Part shown: in pieces, positions 35,487 to 45,645 of the stretch
Position numbering within the stretch: the stretch's first letter is position 1
How the letters are laid out: every line of letters starts with the position of its first letter
Assembly (NCBI RefSeq): GCF_004363215.1
Contig: NZ_SNYS01000008.1
Location: forward strand, 124,001-188,000
Source of the DNA: Methanimicrococcus blatticola
GTDB taxonomy: Archaea > Halobacteriota > Methanosarcinia > Methanosarcinales > Methanosarcinaceae
Direction: 5' to 3'
DNA: 64,000 nt
The notes under the pieces: generated by a model
Seen by the model: only the letters and a program-made list of their open reading frames with translations
The model's database searches: none
What the model was told of the DNA's origin: nothing
Program-made: the position numbers and the translations under genes

Positions 35487-38003
35487 TTATCTTCTCTTTC
35501 TTTTCATTTCAGCAAGCATCAATGCTTTCGTTAACCGAATTTCTTCTTCCGAACATTTCACATTCATTTTTTCAATCACTACCGAATTCATTAATTTCTC
35601 TGTGAATTCAATTTGCAATTTTTCAATAGCTTCGGCGATTGCTTCCTTCTTTTGAGAGCCGATGAGAATATCCAAATTATCAATTTTATCGGCGGCAATC
35701 AGTTTTTCCAAATGCTCGACGATTTTTTGAACCGGAATTCCGCGAATTTCTGAAATTTCGCTGACGGAAAGTCCTTGTGAAAACAAACTTTGCGTTTTTT
35801 TCAAATCGTCTTCCGAAAAAGCGATGTCTGATTCATTCTCAACCGGCGCGACTTCTGCCGAAACGGCCTCGCTCTTTTTAGCAGAATTCATCGAAATCGG
35901 TGTCGGCGATTCCACTTCTCCGATATAATCACTGATCTCGTTAATGAACAGGCCGCCGTATTTCTGAAGTTTATACTCGGCAACGCCCGCGATTTTTAAA
36001 AAAGCATTTTCATCGGTCGGGAAATCCGTTGCCATTTGGCGCAGGCTTGTGTCAGCAAAAATGATGTATGGCGGCAGGTTTTTGTCTGTCGCAATCCGCT
36101 TTCTTAAATCTCTTAACCGATTGAATAAAGCGGAATCGAATTTTCCTTTGACAATATTCTTTGAAACCGCCGTTTTTGTTTTCGGTTTTTCTTTTTTCAG
36201 AACGGGCGGTTCTTCGGGTTCAAATGTTTTCTGAACGGTGACGACGGGTTTGACATAATCGTCAATGCCGTCTGCCAAGACGGACTTTTTACCGCCGTAA
36301 ACAATTGCGCCGCCCGAGTTCTCGGCATAATCGTCACTGCCGATCATTTCATTTTCCGATTCAAAATCATCTTCGAAAATATCTTCTGTTTCATCGACAT
36401 AAATACCGGCAGATTGACTTGTATCTGCTGCCGCATTGTCCGGAAGAACGGTTCGGCCTTTTGAAATTCTTGAGATTGGTGCTTCGGTCAGTTCCACCGT
36501 TAATTCGCCCGACATAATCTTTCGGCTGTTCGGGTTTAATTTGACAATCGGATATTTGTCGCCGCCGACGCTGAGATAGCCGGATTGCATCAGCTCGTTG
36601 CCGATTCGTTTCCATTCGTTCTTGGAAATGTGTTTGCCGGCGCCGTGAATGCTTAGTTTGTCGTGACGCATGTCTTTCACTTTTTGCGTCCGCGCCCCGT
36701 AAAGAACGTCAACGACGTGAGACATGCCGAAGCGCTGCCCCGTCTGGTTTACGCATTCCAGCAACAATTGCGCTTCAGCGGTATTGTCCACTTTCGTTCT
36801 CGGGTGGAAGCAGGAATCGCAATTGTTGCACGGCTCTTTGATATCTTCGCCGAAATAGCGCAGCAAAACATTGCGGCGGCAGTCTGTGCTTTCGCAGTAA
36901 CTGATGATTTGAGAAAGCTGCTGAAACGCGAGGTCTCTTTCCTTTTTGCTCGGTTTCTTCTCAATCAAAAAACGGATTTTGTGCCAATCGCCGCGGCTGA
37001 AAAATAAAATACATTCACATTCCAAACCGTCTCGACCGCCGCGGCCGGTTTCTTGGTAATAGCTCTCCAAATTTTTCGGCAAATCATAATGAATCACAAA
37101 ACGAACGTCAGGCTTATCGATTCCCATGCCGAAGGCGACTGTTGCAACAATAATGTCAACATCGTCACGAATAAATTTATCCTGGTGACGCGCACGTTTA
37201 TCATCTGACAATCCGGCATGGTAAGGAAGCGCGGAGAAACCGAGTTTGTTGAGGCGCGTTGCCAAACGTTCCACCGAGTCACGGCTTTGACAATAAATAA
37301 TGCCGGATTTATTGCGGTTCTTTTTGATGTATCCTTCCAGCTGCTCCATCACATCTTTCTTTTCCACAATCTGGTACGACAAATTCGGGCGGTTAAAGCT
37401 GGAAATTTTAATGACAGGATCTTGGAGTCTCAAAACATGAACAATATCCCGACGAACACGTTCGGTTGCGGTTGCCGTGAGCGCGGCAATACAGACATTC
37501 GGGAATTTTTCGCGCAATTCCGAGAGTTTTCGATATTCCGGGCGGAAATCGTGACCCCACTCCGAAACGCAGTGCGCTTCATCAATCGCAAAAAGACTGA
37601 TTTTTGCTCTTTTCAAAAGCGAAAGCATGCTTGACATCATCAGACGCTCGGGCGCGACATAAAGAACTTTTAAATCCCCGCTCAAAAGACGGCTCTTGAC
37701 ATCCGCGCTTTCTGATTCTGATAATGTGCTGTTTAAAAACGCGGCGGAGATGCCGTTTGAAACCAGGCTGTCCACTTGGTCTTTCATCAATGAAATCAGC
37801 GGTGAAACAACGACAGCCGTTCCTTCTTTCATCAGCGCGGGAATTTGATAACAAAGAGATTTCCCGCCGCCGGTCGGCATCAAAACAAAAACGTCACGGT
37901 CATTAAGAAGCGCTTCAATCACTTCTTCCTGATTCGGGCGAAACGCGGTGTATCCGAAGTTCCTCTCAAGGACGTTTATCATTTCTTTGTTTGACGCTGC
38001 CAT
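35487..38003 (-). CDS. recQ: ATP-dependent DNA helicase RecQ
   Basis: 3'-5' DNA helicase for repair and recombination. 838 residues, longer than bacterial RecQ. Walker A is MPTGGGKSLCYQIP near 50, the DExH box is AIDEAHCVSEWGHDFRPEY near 140, and the zinc site is CESTDC...CNNCDSC near 370-395. A winged-helix region follows, then a long acidic linker (about 520-610), an HRDC domain at about 620-690 (LRDLRKRIATDKNLPPYIIF), and a C-terminal HTH module (LSVSEISEIRGIPVQKIVEHL near 755). The linker and HTH tail are the archaeal additions. A 15-base tandem repeat lies in its upstream region. Confidence 0.96.
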   Translation of the reverse strand: MAASNKEMINVLERNFGYTAFRPNQEEVIEALLNDRDVFVLMPTGGGKSLCYQIPALMKEGTAVVVSPLISLMKDQVDSLVSNGISAAFLNSTLSESESADVKSRLLSGDLKVLYVAPERLMMSSMLSLLKRAKISLFAIDEAHCVSEWGHDFRPEYRKLSELREKFPNVCIAALTATATERVRRDIVHVLRLQDPVIKISSFNRPNLSYQIVEKKDVMEQLEGYIKKNRNKSGIIYCQSRDSVERLATRLNKLGFSALPYHAGLSDDKRARHQDKFIRDDVDIIVATVAFGMGIDKPDVRFVIHYDLPKNLESYYQETGRGGRDGLECECILFFSRGDWHKIRFLIEKKPSKKERDLAFQQLSQIISYCESTDCRRNVLLRYFGEDIKEPCNNCDSCFHPRTKVDNTAEAQLLLECVNQTGQRFGMSHVVDVLYGARTQKVKDMRHDKLSIHGAGKHISKNEWKRIGNELMQSGYLSVGGDKYPIVKLNPNSRKIMSGELTVELTEAPISRISKGRTVLPDNAAADTSQSAGIYVDETEDIFEDDFESENEMIGSDDYAENSGGAIVYGGKKSVLADGIDDYVKPVVTVQKTFEPEEPPVLKKEKPKTKTAVSKNIVKGKFDSALFNRLRDLRKRIATDKNLPPYIIFADTSLRQMATDFPTDENAFLKIAGVAEYKLQKYGGLFINEISDYIGEVESPTPISMNSAKKSEAVSAEVAPVENESDIAFSEDDLKKTQSLFSQGLSVSEISEIRGIPVQKIVEHLEKLIAADKIDNLDILIGSQKKEAIAEAIEKLQIEFTEKLMNSVVIEKMNVKCSEEEIRLTKALMLAEMKRKRR

Positions 38004-38115
38004 TTTTTTAAAACCTGTTTTTCAGTTTCTGATTTCAGTTTCTAATATTTGATTTTTAAAAGATTTAAACAATTAAAAGGACTTTGGCTTGGGGGGTGAA
38101 AGTATTCATCGGTCT

Positions 38116-38275
38116 ACTGAAGACAGGTTCGTTGAAGACAGGTTAGTTGGGCCGGTCAGCCGAAAGCAGGTTTATTGAAGACAAGTTAGTTGAGCCTGTC
38201 AGCCGAAAGCAGGTTTGTTGAAATCAGGTCGGATGAAGACGGGTCAGCTGAAAACAGGTCGGCTGAATACAGCAA
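38116..38275. repeat. 15-nt tandem repeat array upstream of recQ
   Basis: About ten degenerate copies of YTGAARACAGGTYRG (two are 13 bases) fill much of the 348-base gap between recQ and the eS17 gene. A larger 43-base period is visible inside the array. No gene is seen. Confidence 0.8.
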
Positions 38276-38351
38276 CAGCTGATTAACATACAATTTTAAA
38301 AATATTTCAAAAATAAAATGAGATAAAGTAAAAAAGAGAAGTGAACCCAAA

Positions 38352-38546
38352 TCAGTATTTGGGTGCGCGTCTGACTTTTCTTGTCACGTATCCGGCAACT
38401 TTGTTGCGGATGGTTTTGCTCTCAATGGTTGTGTATTTTGTCACAAGAGCCTTGTTCTGGTCAAAGTCTTCTGTAAAAACGTCACCGTAGTTGTTTAAAA
38501 GTTTGAATGAAATGGTTTTGATATTGGAGTGTCTAATATTTCCCAT
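38352..38546 (-). CDS. rps17e: Ribosomal protein eS17
   Basis: Small-subunit ribosomal protein found only in archaea and eukaryotes. 64 residues, matching the archaeal short form: [17 protein letters not shown] at the start and [13 protein letters not shown] at the end, with a basic C-terminus for rRNA contact. Monocistronic. The 313 bases upstream are AT-rich spacer holding an AAATTC/GAATTT hairpin near 38790-38812 and nothing that looks like a gene. Confidence 0.96.
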   Translation of the reverse strand: MGNIRHSNIKTISFKLLNNYGDVFTEDFDQNKALVTKYTTIESKTIRNKVAGYVTRKVRRAPKY

Positions 38547-38859
38547 GATTATCCTCTGTTTATTTGTTAATTTATTTAAATTCTTAATTTGCTTACCGTT
38601 TTTGTTTTAATTTAATCTTCAATAAGTGAATGATTGTGAAATGATGATTTAAAGACTGAAATTGTTAAAGCGTTCGCCGCATTTAATTTCTAATAAATCA
38701 AATCGAAAGTTTACGATTGAAGGGTTCGTTTCGATTTATACTTTTTGCAAACTCATCGTAAAGGTTGCTCAAATATTTTTCTTTATTTAAATAAATTCCG
38801 TTTCAAACAGAATTTAACAAACCCTTCAATTATCATTTCATTCTTTCGCTTCTCTTTTT

Positions 38860-40479
38860 TTAGTAAATGAAATCAAGAATTCTTTTTTTTGATCCGGTTT
38901 TTTCAGACTCATCGGTCTTCATTCCGATTCGGTATCCGGAATCTGACGTGCTGTCATTTCCGTAATCGATGAAGTTTCCGCTGGCTGTAATCTTTTTCTT
39001 TCCGAAATGGATTTTGCTTTCATCACTGAAATCAATGGTCATCTCTTCTTCGGGATCTTCGATTTTGGATGTGCTCATTTTTTCATCCGTTTTGCTTTCA
39101 GGGACTTCTTCATAGACACTTGCGGCATAAACCTCTTTGTCTTCTCCGTAAAGTTCATCGGCCCCGTAAGTTTCCGTTCCGTCTCCCAAACTGATCATTT
39201 CATCGTCATTAATCTCAAAAGGGACAGGATCTTCCGGTTCTCCATATTCAAAATTACTTCCGACTGCCGCTTCCTCTGCGTAAGCTTCAATGGTTTCGTT
39301 ATCATATACCTTGATTTTTCCAAGCTCAATCATTTCTTTTTTTCCGTCATCCTGGTTGGATTCGTCTTGTTTGGCTTCATACTCAAGGGTTTTTTTGGAA
39401 AAACTTTCCTTTATTGTGTATTCCTCAAGGGATTTTCTGTCTTTTGCGTCTAATTGTCTGAGACGTTTCTGAACAAGAACTGATTTTCTTCTGAGGTCCT
39501 CAGAAATTGTGATGCCGGATTCGCTATCCGTTCCCAAGGGTGTTAATAATTTTAATTCGTTGCCTCTGATGATGTGTTCGGTCAAAACCATACTGATTTC
39601 ATTGATTTTCTCGTCCACGAAAACACTGGTTCCGCCGCCGTTTCGAATTGCAGTGGTATATTGTTCTTCGATTTTGCCGGCAACTGATTCTTTAACATTG
39701 TCCAGCATCAGCTCATCAATCTGCTTTTCCAATCTAATCAGTTTCTCGTTTCCTAAGTACGATTCAATAATATCTTTTGTCATTGATTTGCGTGCCAAGT
39801 ATGCGCCAAAAGCCGTCAATCCGACTTTTACCGACTCTGCCAAATCCGCGGCAATCTCGGGCTCTGTTTCAAAAATCACATCAACTGAGCCGTTTTGGAT
39901 TTCTACTAAAGAAATGTCTTCCGGACATTCAGATCTCAGTAATGAGTTGTATGTCAGAAGCGCTCTGTTCCAGTGATACAAAGAGTCAGCAAACTTCTCT
40001 AAGCGTTTGGTTGTCTGATTGTCTTTGAAAATCAGTGAAACCAATGCCTGGCCTTCTTCTGATTCAATCTCTTCATTTTCAACATATTTTGAAAACACGC
40101 CGTTGATTCCGGCAATTTCCTGCTCGTTCTTTTCGATTTTGTTCAACAAATCTTTTAAAAGATGTTGGAAATTTTGATAATAAGCCTCAGCTTCGATTTC
40201 CGTATTTTTGTCCAACTCTTCGAGTTTCATTTTTGTTTTTAAATCGGTAAACGGTTTTGTTTCTTTGAGAAGTAACGCCAAATCATCGTCAATTTCATTG
40301 TCTTCAATTTCCTCAAGCGTTTTTCGAATTTTCATTGACAAATCTTTCATAAATGTCAAATTTTTATTCTGAGGCAATTGAATGGCTTGTATATAATCTT
40401 GCAAATCTCTTTTAAAACCCGATTTGATGACAAAATCTTGAAACAGATTTATCTCTTGAATCAAATTTTCAATATTCAT
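38860..40479 (-). CDS. Large helical protein of unknown function
   Basis: I do not recognise this 539-residue protein. Residues 1-150 are helical and highly charged, with coiled-coil character (QHLLKDLLNKIEKNEQEIAG). Residues 190-240 hold a compact segment (VEIQNGSVDVIFETEPEIAADL then VKVGLTAFGAYLARK) that looks like an amphipathic strand pair and a helix. From about 380 to the end it is acidic and rich in Glu/Tyr/Ser, probably disordered. No signal peptide or true membrane helix. Monocistronic with long flanking spacers. It could be accessory. Confidence 0.65.
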   Translation of the reverse strand: MNIENLIQEINLFQDFVIKSGFKRDLQDYIQAIQLPQNKNLTFMKDLSMKIRKTLEEIEDNEIDDDLALLLKETKPFTDLKTKMKLEELDKNTEIEAEAYYQNFQHLLKDLLNKIEKNEQEIAGINGVFSKYVENEEIESEEGQALVSLIFKDNQTTKRLEKFADSLYHWNRALLTYNSLLRSECPEDISLVEIQNGSVDVIFETEPEIAADLAESVKVGLTAFGAYLARKSMTKDIIESYLGNEKLIRLEKQIDELMLDNVKESVAGKIEEQYTTAIRNGGGTSVFVDEKINEISMVLTEHIIRGNELKLLTPLGTDSESGITISEDLRRKSVLVQKRLRQLDAKDRKSLEEYTIKESFSKKTLEYEAKQDESNQDDGKKEMIELGKIKVYDNETIEAYAEEAAVGSNFEYGEPEDPVPFEINDDEMISLGDGTETYGADELYGEDKEVYAASVYEEVPESKTDEKMSTSKIEDPEEEMTIDFSDESKIHFGKKKITASGNFIDYGNDSTSDSGYRIGMKTDESEKTGSKKRILDFIY

Positions 40480-40649
40480 GATGTATCCTCACATACCCTT
40501 GCACTAAATCCCATTATTAATGATTAATAAAACCGGCAACTCCCTATGAAGCCGATTTATATATTAATCGAAAAAATTTTTAAATGCAAGAATAATTTAA
40601 TGATAAACTTTATTTAAAAGTTATCATTGATTTCCAACTTTTCAGTCAA

Positions 40650-41399
40650 TTAGTCATATTTGAAAAAAAGTCCGTCATATCCGAGGGGGAGTGTCTTCGC
40701 TTCCTCATCGTGAGGTCCGTAAAAATGACCCAAATGGGTTAAAACAGTCTGCTTCGCGTGAATTATCTCCGCGACTTCAAGGGCTTCTTTGGCATTCATA
40801 TGTTTTGCAACGTTCATATGTGCCGGAACAATCGCATCAACGATAAATAAATCCGGATTTTGAATATATTCCAAACTTTTTTCGGGGATTTCTCTTTCTG
40901 TGTCGCCGCTGATAACGACTTTGTGTTTCCCGTCTGAAATCATGACGCCTGCCGGATGTTTTTCCGGGAAGTGTTTGACTTCAAACAATGAAAATTCAAG
41001 TCCGATTAATGAAAATGGTTCATAAAATTCAGCGTAGTGCTTGACAGGGTCAAGAAAGTGAACCATTTCTGAAATGTAATCAACGGTATCTTTGAAACCG
41101 TAAACATGAACTTCGCGCTGAATGCGGTAAAATTCGGGAAAGCCGCCATAGTGATCGTAATGGCCGTGCGTCCAAATCACGCCGTCAATGTGTCCGATGT
41201 CTGCCCTGAGCAGCTGAACACGCATGTCGGGGCTGGTGTCAATGAGGACGTTGCCCTGCTCGGTCTGAACCAGCACAGAAAAACGAGTTCTGTTGCTTTT
41301 CGTTCCGGTTTTCGCATCCGTGCACGCAGCGCAGGAGCAGCCGATTTCCGGGGTTCCGGGCGCGTCTCCCGTTCCAAGCAGCGTAATTTTCATTGACAT
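40650..41399 (-). CDS. PhnP-like MBL-fold hydrolase
   Basis: 249-residue metallo-beta-lactamase fold enzyme. The active site is THGHYDHYGG near 76, and later ligands lie in SGDTE near 165 and TH near 223 (LTHLGH). An extra Cys cluster near the start (IGCSCAAC) is the structural zinc site of PhnP-type phosphodiesterases. The physiological substrate is unknown, perhaps a cyclic phosphate. Start may be ATG 41399 or 41393. Downstream of the AAA ATPase gene, on the same strand. Confidence 0.88.
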   Translation of the reverse strand: MSMKITLLGTGDAPGTPEIGCSCAACTDAKTGTKSNRTRFSVLVQTEQGNVLIDTSPDMRVQLLRADIGHIDGVIWTHGHYDHYGGFPEFYRIQREVHVYGFKDTVDYISEMVHFLDPVKHYAEFYEPFSLIGLEFSLFEVKHFPEKHPAGVMISDGKHKVVISGDTEREIPEKSLEYIQNPDLFIVDAIVPAHMNVAKHMNAKEALEVAEIIHAKQTVLTHLGHFYGPHDEEAKTLPLGYDGLFFKYD

Positions 41400-41447
41400 G
41401 TGTTTTCATATGTCTCTTCAATGATATTTGATTCTTTTGCAAGTCTG

Positions 41448-41479
41448 TCGCCGCACGCGAGCCGCACCGCTTTTCAAAA
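41448..41479. repeat. Solo GC-rich tail (family E)
   Basis: TCGCCGCACGCGAGCCGCACC followed by GCTTTTCAAAAC... (in the gap between MBL and AAA genes). Closest partner of the copy at 4652. Confidence 0.6.
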
Positions 41480-41533
41480 CAAATCAAAAAGAAAAAGCTC
41501 AGGTTTAAAAATAAAGAAAAAAAGTTGAAGCGT

Positions 41534-42841
41534 TTATTCTTCAATAAACGCCGTCATTTTCAAGCCGGATCTTCTGTCAAACGATTTGACCGCGCTTTCC
41601 AAATCGGATTGAACCAAATTGTAACGGTTTTCCAAAAGCGCAGATAAAACGGCTTCGCGAACAACCATTCTCAAGTCGGAACCTGTGTATTCTTCCGTTT
41701 TTTTGGCAATGGATTCGGTGTCGATGTCGCCTTCAATTCTTCTCAAAATCGTGTCGAGAATATCTTTTCTCATTTCAAGCGTCGGGCGCTCAAAGTCAAC
41801 GATTTCATCAAAACGGCGCCAAACGGCTTCGTCCAATTTCCTGGTGTGGTTGGTGGCGGCAATGAGCAAAACGCCGTCTTCAACAAGACTCGTGTTGTCA
41901 ATCGCTTTTAAGAGGGTGTTGACGGCTTGCTTGATTGCGGCATGTTCGCCCTCTGCGGTTCTCGAGGTTGCGATGAAGTCGAATTCATCAATAAACATAA
42001 TGCACGGATCGAATTTCTTAGCGAGCGCAAAAACGCGGTCAATATTTTTCGATGTTTCACCGAGATATTGATCGGTAATCATGGAAAGGTGAACTTCCAC
42101 AATCGGGATTGATAATTTCTTGGAAAGTGCGCGGGCAAAAGATGTTTTACCGGTGCCGGGCGGGCCGACAAACAAAACTTTTCCGATGTCGTAAAGGCCG
42201 ATGTTTCTGAAGTGTTCTTTATTTTTAATTGCCAATTCAATTTTTTGAAGTTCATTTTTTTGGCGTTCCGTTAAAATGAGCTCGTCCATGGATTCGCGGA
42301 CTTCTTCCGGTGCTTTGATATAAGCAAGTTTCAGCCATTCACGACCGTTTCCTTTTCCTTCCGAAAGCTCTTCAATGATGGATTCAATCCATTCACGGGA
42401 AGCTTCTTTCGGCGGGTTTTTGGAAGCGACGGCTTTGTAATCAACGCCGGCATCTTTTTCTTCAGCGACATTGCCGAAATAATAAGCCAAAACGGGGTTT
42501 TCCAATATTCTGTCGCGTGCGCCTTCTTGTTTCTTAAACCATTCGGCTGCGGCATCCAAGCTGCCTTCCGTTAAGCGGGCGTTTCCGGTGTACGCATCAA
42601 CAATAGCGTATGCAAACGGTTTCCCGTTGATTTTGAGCGCGCTTTCGGTATCTTCAATGCCGAACATGGTTTTAATCATTGTTTTGTTGGGTTTGATCGG
42701 CTTGGCGACATTTCTGGTTTTTGCGTCCCATAATGTTTTGCGGATTTTTGAAGGAATGTCATTGACAATTAACTCTTCTTGATTGTTGTAAATCTCGGCG
42801 GTTAAAAGCAATTCAATGACATCTAATGTTTCGGAAGACAT
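41534..42841 (-). CDS. AAA family ATPase
   Basis: 435 residues. A helical N-terminal region (1-200), not recognised, precedes one AAA module: Walker A GPPGTGKTSFA near 232, Walker B CIMFIDEFDF near 290, and a second region of homology with AATNHTRKLDEAVWRRFDEIV near 340, which includes the arginine fingers. Substrate remodelling is expected, but no partner is nearby. The module resembles proteasome/Cdc48-type AAA more than DNA-replication clamp loaders. Confidence 0.88.
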   Translation of the reverse strand: MSSETLDVIELLLTAEIYNNQEELIVNDIPSKIRKTLWDAKTRNVAKPIKPNKTMIKTMFGIEDTESALKINGKPFAYAIVDAYTGNARLTEGSLDAAAEWFKKQEGARDRILENPVLAYYFGNVAEEKDAGVDYKAVASKNPPKEASREWIESIIEELSEGKGNGREWLKLAYIKAPEEVRESMDELILTERQKNELQKIELAIKNKEHFRNIGLYDIGKVLFVGPPGTGKTSFARALSKKLSIPIVEVHLSMITDQYLGETSKNIDRVFALAKKFDPCIMFIDEFDFIATSRTAEGEHAAIKQAVNTLLKAIDNTSLVEDGVLLIAATNHTRKLDEAVWRRFDEIVDFERPTLEMRKDILDTILRRIEGDIDTESIAKKTEEYTGSDLRMVVREAVLSALLENRYNLVQSDLESAVKSFDRRSGLKMTAFIEE

Positions 42842-43123
42842 GATTTAATTTTCCTTTGTTTTTTGTATTTATTTTTAAGAATAATAGTTGAATTTGAAGT
42901 TAGAAGTAACATCTTCATTCGTAATATAACTTTGCATCTTCTTCTTTTCGAACATTTTTTACTTCTAATTGCTGCCGTTTTTACGGTTTTCTTCTCTCTT
43001 CCTATCATTTTCTTTTATTTTTGATTCTATTCTTGTTTTCATCGGACAAACTTTTTAAATAGCTTCGGTGAATAAACGACATTTTCAATTATTATTGTAA
43101 ATGAATCAACAGAAGTGATGCTC

Positions 43124-43849
43124 ATGTCTGAAATTCAAAAACTTGAACCGATTTATTCGGGCAAAGCCAAGACGATTTACACAACCAACGATCCTGCAAA
43201 ATATATTGCGGAATTCCGTGACAGTTTAACGGCTTTTAACGGCGATAAAAAAAGCGAAGCACCGAAAAAAGGGTATTACAACGCCCAAATCTCCCGCAAA
43301 ATCTTTGAGATGCTTGAAGAAAACGGCATCAAAACACATTATCAAGGGATGGCGTCTGACGTTGACATGATTGTCGACATCGTAGATATCGTTAAGCTGG
43401 AAGTGATTGTTCGAAACATCGCGGCCGGCTCCATTACGAAAAAATATCCGATGCCTGCCGGAAAAGTCTTTGAAAAACCGATTGTTGTTTTTGACTTCAA
43501 GAGCGATGAATATCAGGATCCGATGATCAATGAAGACATCGCGTATGCGCTCGGCGTTGCCACTTATGAAGAAATGGCTTCTCTCAAAGAAACCGCGCTT
43601 AAAATCAACAGTATTCTCGTCCCGTATTTCGACAAGAACGGTTATCTTTTGCCCGATTTCAAACTTGAATTTGGAAGAGTCAACGGACAAATTGTTCTCG
43701 CCGATGAAATTTCGTGCGACACTTGCCGCATTTGGGACAAAGTCACCAAAGAATCTTTTGACAAAGATATTTTCAGATTCGATAAAGGCGATTTGACAAA
43801 GGCGTATGAAACCGTCGCCAAAAAACTTGTTCCTGAGATTTTTGAATAA
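43124..43849 (+). CDS. purC: SAICAR synthase PurC
   Basis: Joins aspartate to CAIR in purine synthesis. 241 residues, typical length, with the N-terminal Lys loop [10 protein letters not shown], the substrate segments LTAFNGDKK and VRNIAAGS, and the late DFKLEFGR and [13 protein letters not shown] signatures. Three starts lie within 9 bases (GTG 43115, ATG 43118, ATG 43124); the last gives the usual N-terminus. Followed by a hairpin at 43898. Confidence 0.97.
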   Translation: MSEIQKLEPIYSGKAKTIYTTNDPAKYIAEFRDSLTAFNGDKKSEAPKKGYYNAQISRKIFEMLEENGIKTHYQGMASDVDMIVDIVDIVKLEVIVRNIAAGSITKKYPMPAGKVFEKPIVVFDFKSDEYQDPMINEDIAYALGVATYEEMASLKETALKINSILVPYFDKNGYLLPDFKLEFGRVNGQIVLADEISCDTCRIWDKVTKESFDKDIFRFDKGDLTKAYETVAKKLVPEIFE

Positions 43850-43897
43850 TTTTTTTCAATTATCTCTTCTTTTCTTTTTGATTTTTCAAAAACGAAT

Positions 43898-43913
43898 GCC
43901 GTTTGCAAACGGC
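43898..43913 (+). terminator. Hairpin after purC
   Basis: GCCGTTTGCAAACGGC is a perfect palindrome 48 bases after the purC stop, with a T-rich tract a few bases later. Confidence 0.5.
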
Positions 43914-43982
43914 GTCGCATACCTTTTTATTCTTTGACGATTTTACAAATTCGTTATCAATTATAATTCAGGTGTTATTATT

Positions 43983-45587
43983 ATGCAAAACGAAAAGTAT
44001 GACGCGATTGTTGTCGGCGGCGGTATCAGCGGTTTGATGTCGGCGCTTGTGCTTTCAAAACACGGAAACCGTGTTCTTGTTCTTGAAAAAGACGAAGTTG
44101 TCGGCGGAAACTGCCGCAGCTATCAGGTCGACGGCTTTACGGTGGACACCGGTCCGCACGCCATCACGGCGCTTCGCGGTGGTCCGCTGCCGCTTCTCAT
44201 GGATCAATATTACGATGTCGTGCCGCAGTTTCAGCCGTACGGCAATTATTACATCCGCACGCCGGATGCATCTTTGGTGGGCTGCCCGACCAATGTCCGT
44301 GATTTTTTAATGTTTGATTATCTGCCGGTCAAAGACCGCATGAAACTGGCTAAAACCATCGGCGCGGTAATGCTTAAAGTCAGCCGCGGCGAAGATTATT
44401 CCGACCGCTCCGTCTACGATTGTCTGCCCGAAGGACTCGGTCCCGAAACATTGGGCTTTGCCAATACTTTTTCTATGTTTATGTCCGGGCGCGGCATGAA
44501 AGAAACGTCTGTTCAGAGAATGGCGGCCGGCGCGGGTGTCGCGAAAGAGAAAAACAAGCTGACACCTGAAGAATACAAAGCGATTGTGAAAGGAAAGGCT
44601 GGCAAAAAAGAAGAGAAAAAAGAAGACAAAAAAGACGAAAAGAAAGAAAAGGACGAAACGAAAGAGAAAGACGGAAAGAAAGGAAAGGATGAAAAGAAAG
44701 GCAAAGGAAAGAAGAAATCAAAAACTTCTCAGCCGGCTGATAACAATGACTCCGTTCTTGCCGCGTTTAAGAAAACACTGACGCACAAAGGCGGTTTTTC
44801 AACGCAGGGCTATCCGATTGGAGGGGTTCAGGCGGTGACGGATTGTACACTTCGTTCCATGCCCGCGCTCACTGAAATTCAAACGGAAACGCGCGTTCAA
44901 AAAATATTGGCGGAATTTGATTCCGAATCGGGCAAAGACAAAGCCATCGGGGTTGAAACAGCAGATGCTGAATATTACGCCGATTTGATTATTCATACCG
45001 GATTTGCAAGTGCCTTGCCGCAAATGATGGAGTTGCCGGCCGAATATGTGAATCAATTGAAAGGAATCGACCACACGGTCAGTTTAAGTGTTTGGCTCGG
45101 ACTCGACGAAATGCGCCCCGAATTTGATTATGTCGGGTCGGAAGTCTGGTTTAAAGAAATGCCTTACTGGGGCGGGCCGATCAGCAATTATGATCCGAAT
45201 TTGGCGCCGGAAGGATGTCAGTCTGTCGGGTTCGCATTCATTCCGCAGCAAAAAGATGTCAAAGCGAAAGTCGATGACGCTTATAACCAGCTTTTTGAAC
45301 TCCTCCCCGATATTGAAAAACATGTCGCAATGCGTCATGATCAAATTACGGTTCCCGAAAAAGCCGCAATTACCGTTCGCGGTGAATTCGCCGACATCCG
45401 CTCGCCGATTGAAAATCTTTACATCGCCGGAACAGACACCGACAAAAGAAGTATGGGTGTCACGCGCGCCGCCTATTCCGTCATGGAATTAATCGGCAAA
45501 CTTCACGCCGACGGCATGTTGAAAAGACAGAACGATTTCAAAGGGTATAATTTTAAAAGAGATTATTTGCCGCCGATTCCGAAATAA
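43983..45587 (+). CDS. CrtI-like FAD oxidoreductase with Lys/Glu insert
   Basis: 534-residue flavoprotein of the phytoene desaturase / carotenoid oxidoreductase group. The dinucleotide site is VVGGGISGLMSA near 10, and VLEKDEVVGGNCRSY near 36 follows. The C-terminal FAD segment is LYIAGTDTDKRSMGV near 480. An insert at about 200-250 is almost wholly Lys and Glu with Asp/Gly, repetitive, and not seen in relatives I know. The substrate may be an isoprenoid, as methanogens keep such enzymes for lipid-chain work, but no carotenoid genes are near. Confidence 0.82.
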   Translation: MQNEKYDAIVVGGGISGLMSALVLSKHGNRVLVLEKDEVVGGNCRSYQVDGFTVDTGPHAITALRGGPLPLLMDQYYDVVPQFQPYGNYYIRTPDASLVGCPTNVRDFLMFDYLPVKDRMKLAKTIGAVMLKVSRGEDYSDRSVYDCLPEGLGPETLGFANTFSMFMSGRGMKETSVQRMAAGAGVAKEKNKLTPEEYKAIVKGKAGKKEEKKEDKKDEKKEKDETKEKDGKKGKDEKKGKGKKKSKTSQPADNNDSVLAAFKKTLTHKGGFSTQGYPIGGVQAVTDCTLRSMPALTEIQTETRVQKILAEFDSESGKDKAIGVETADAEYYADLIIHTGFASALPQMMELPAEYVNQLKGIDHTVSLSVWLGLDEMRPEFDYVGSEVWFKEMPYWGGPISNYDPNLAPEGCQSVGFAFIPQQKDVKAKVDDAYNQLFELLPDIEKHVAMRHDQITVPEKAAITVRGEFADIRSPIENLYIAGTDTDKRSMGVTRAAYSVMELIGKLHADGMLKRQNDFKGYNFKRDYLPPIPK

Positions 45588-45645
45588 TCTTTTCTTTTTT
45601 TTCTTCTTTTTCTCTTTCTCTTTTTCTTTTTCCTTCTTTTAAGCG

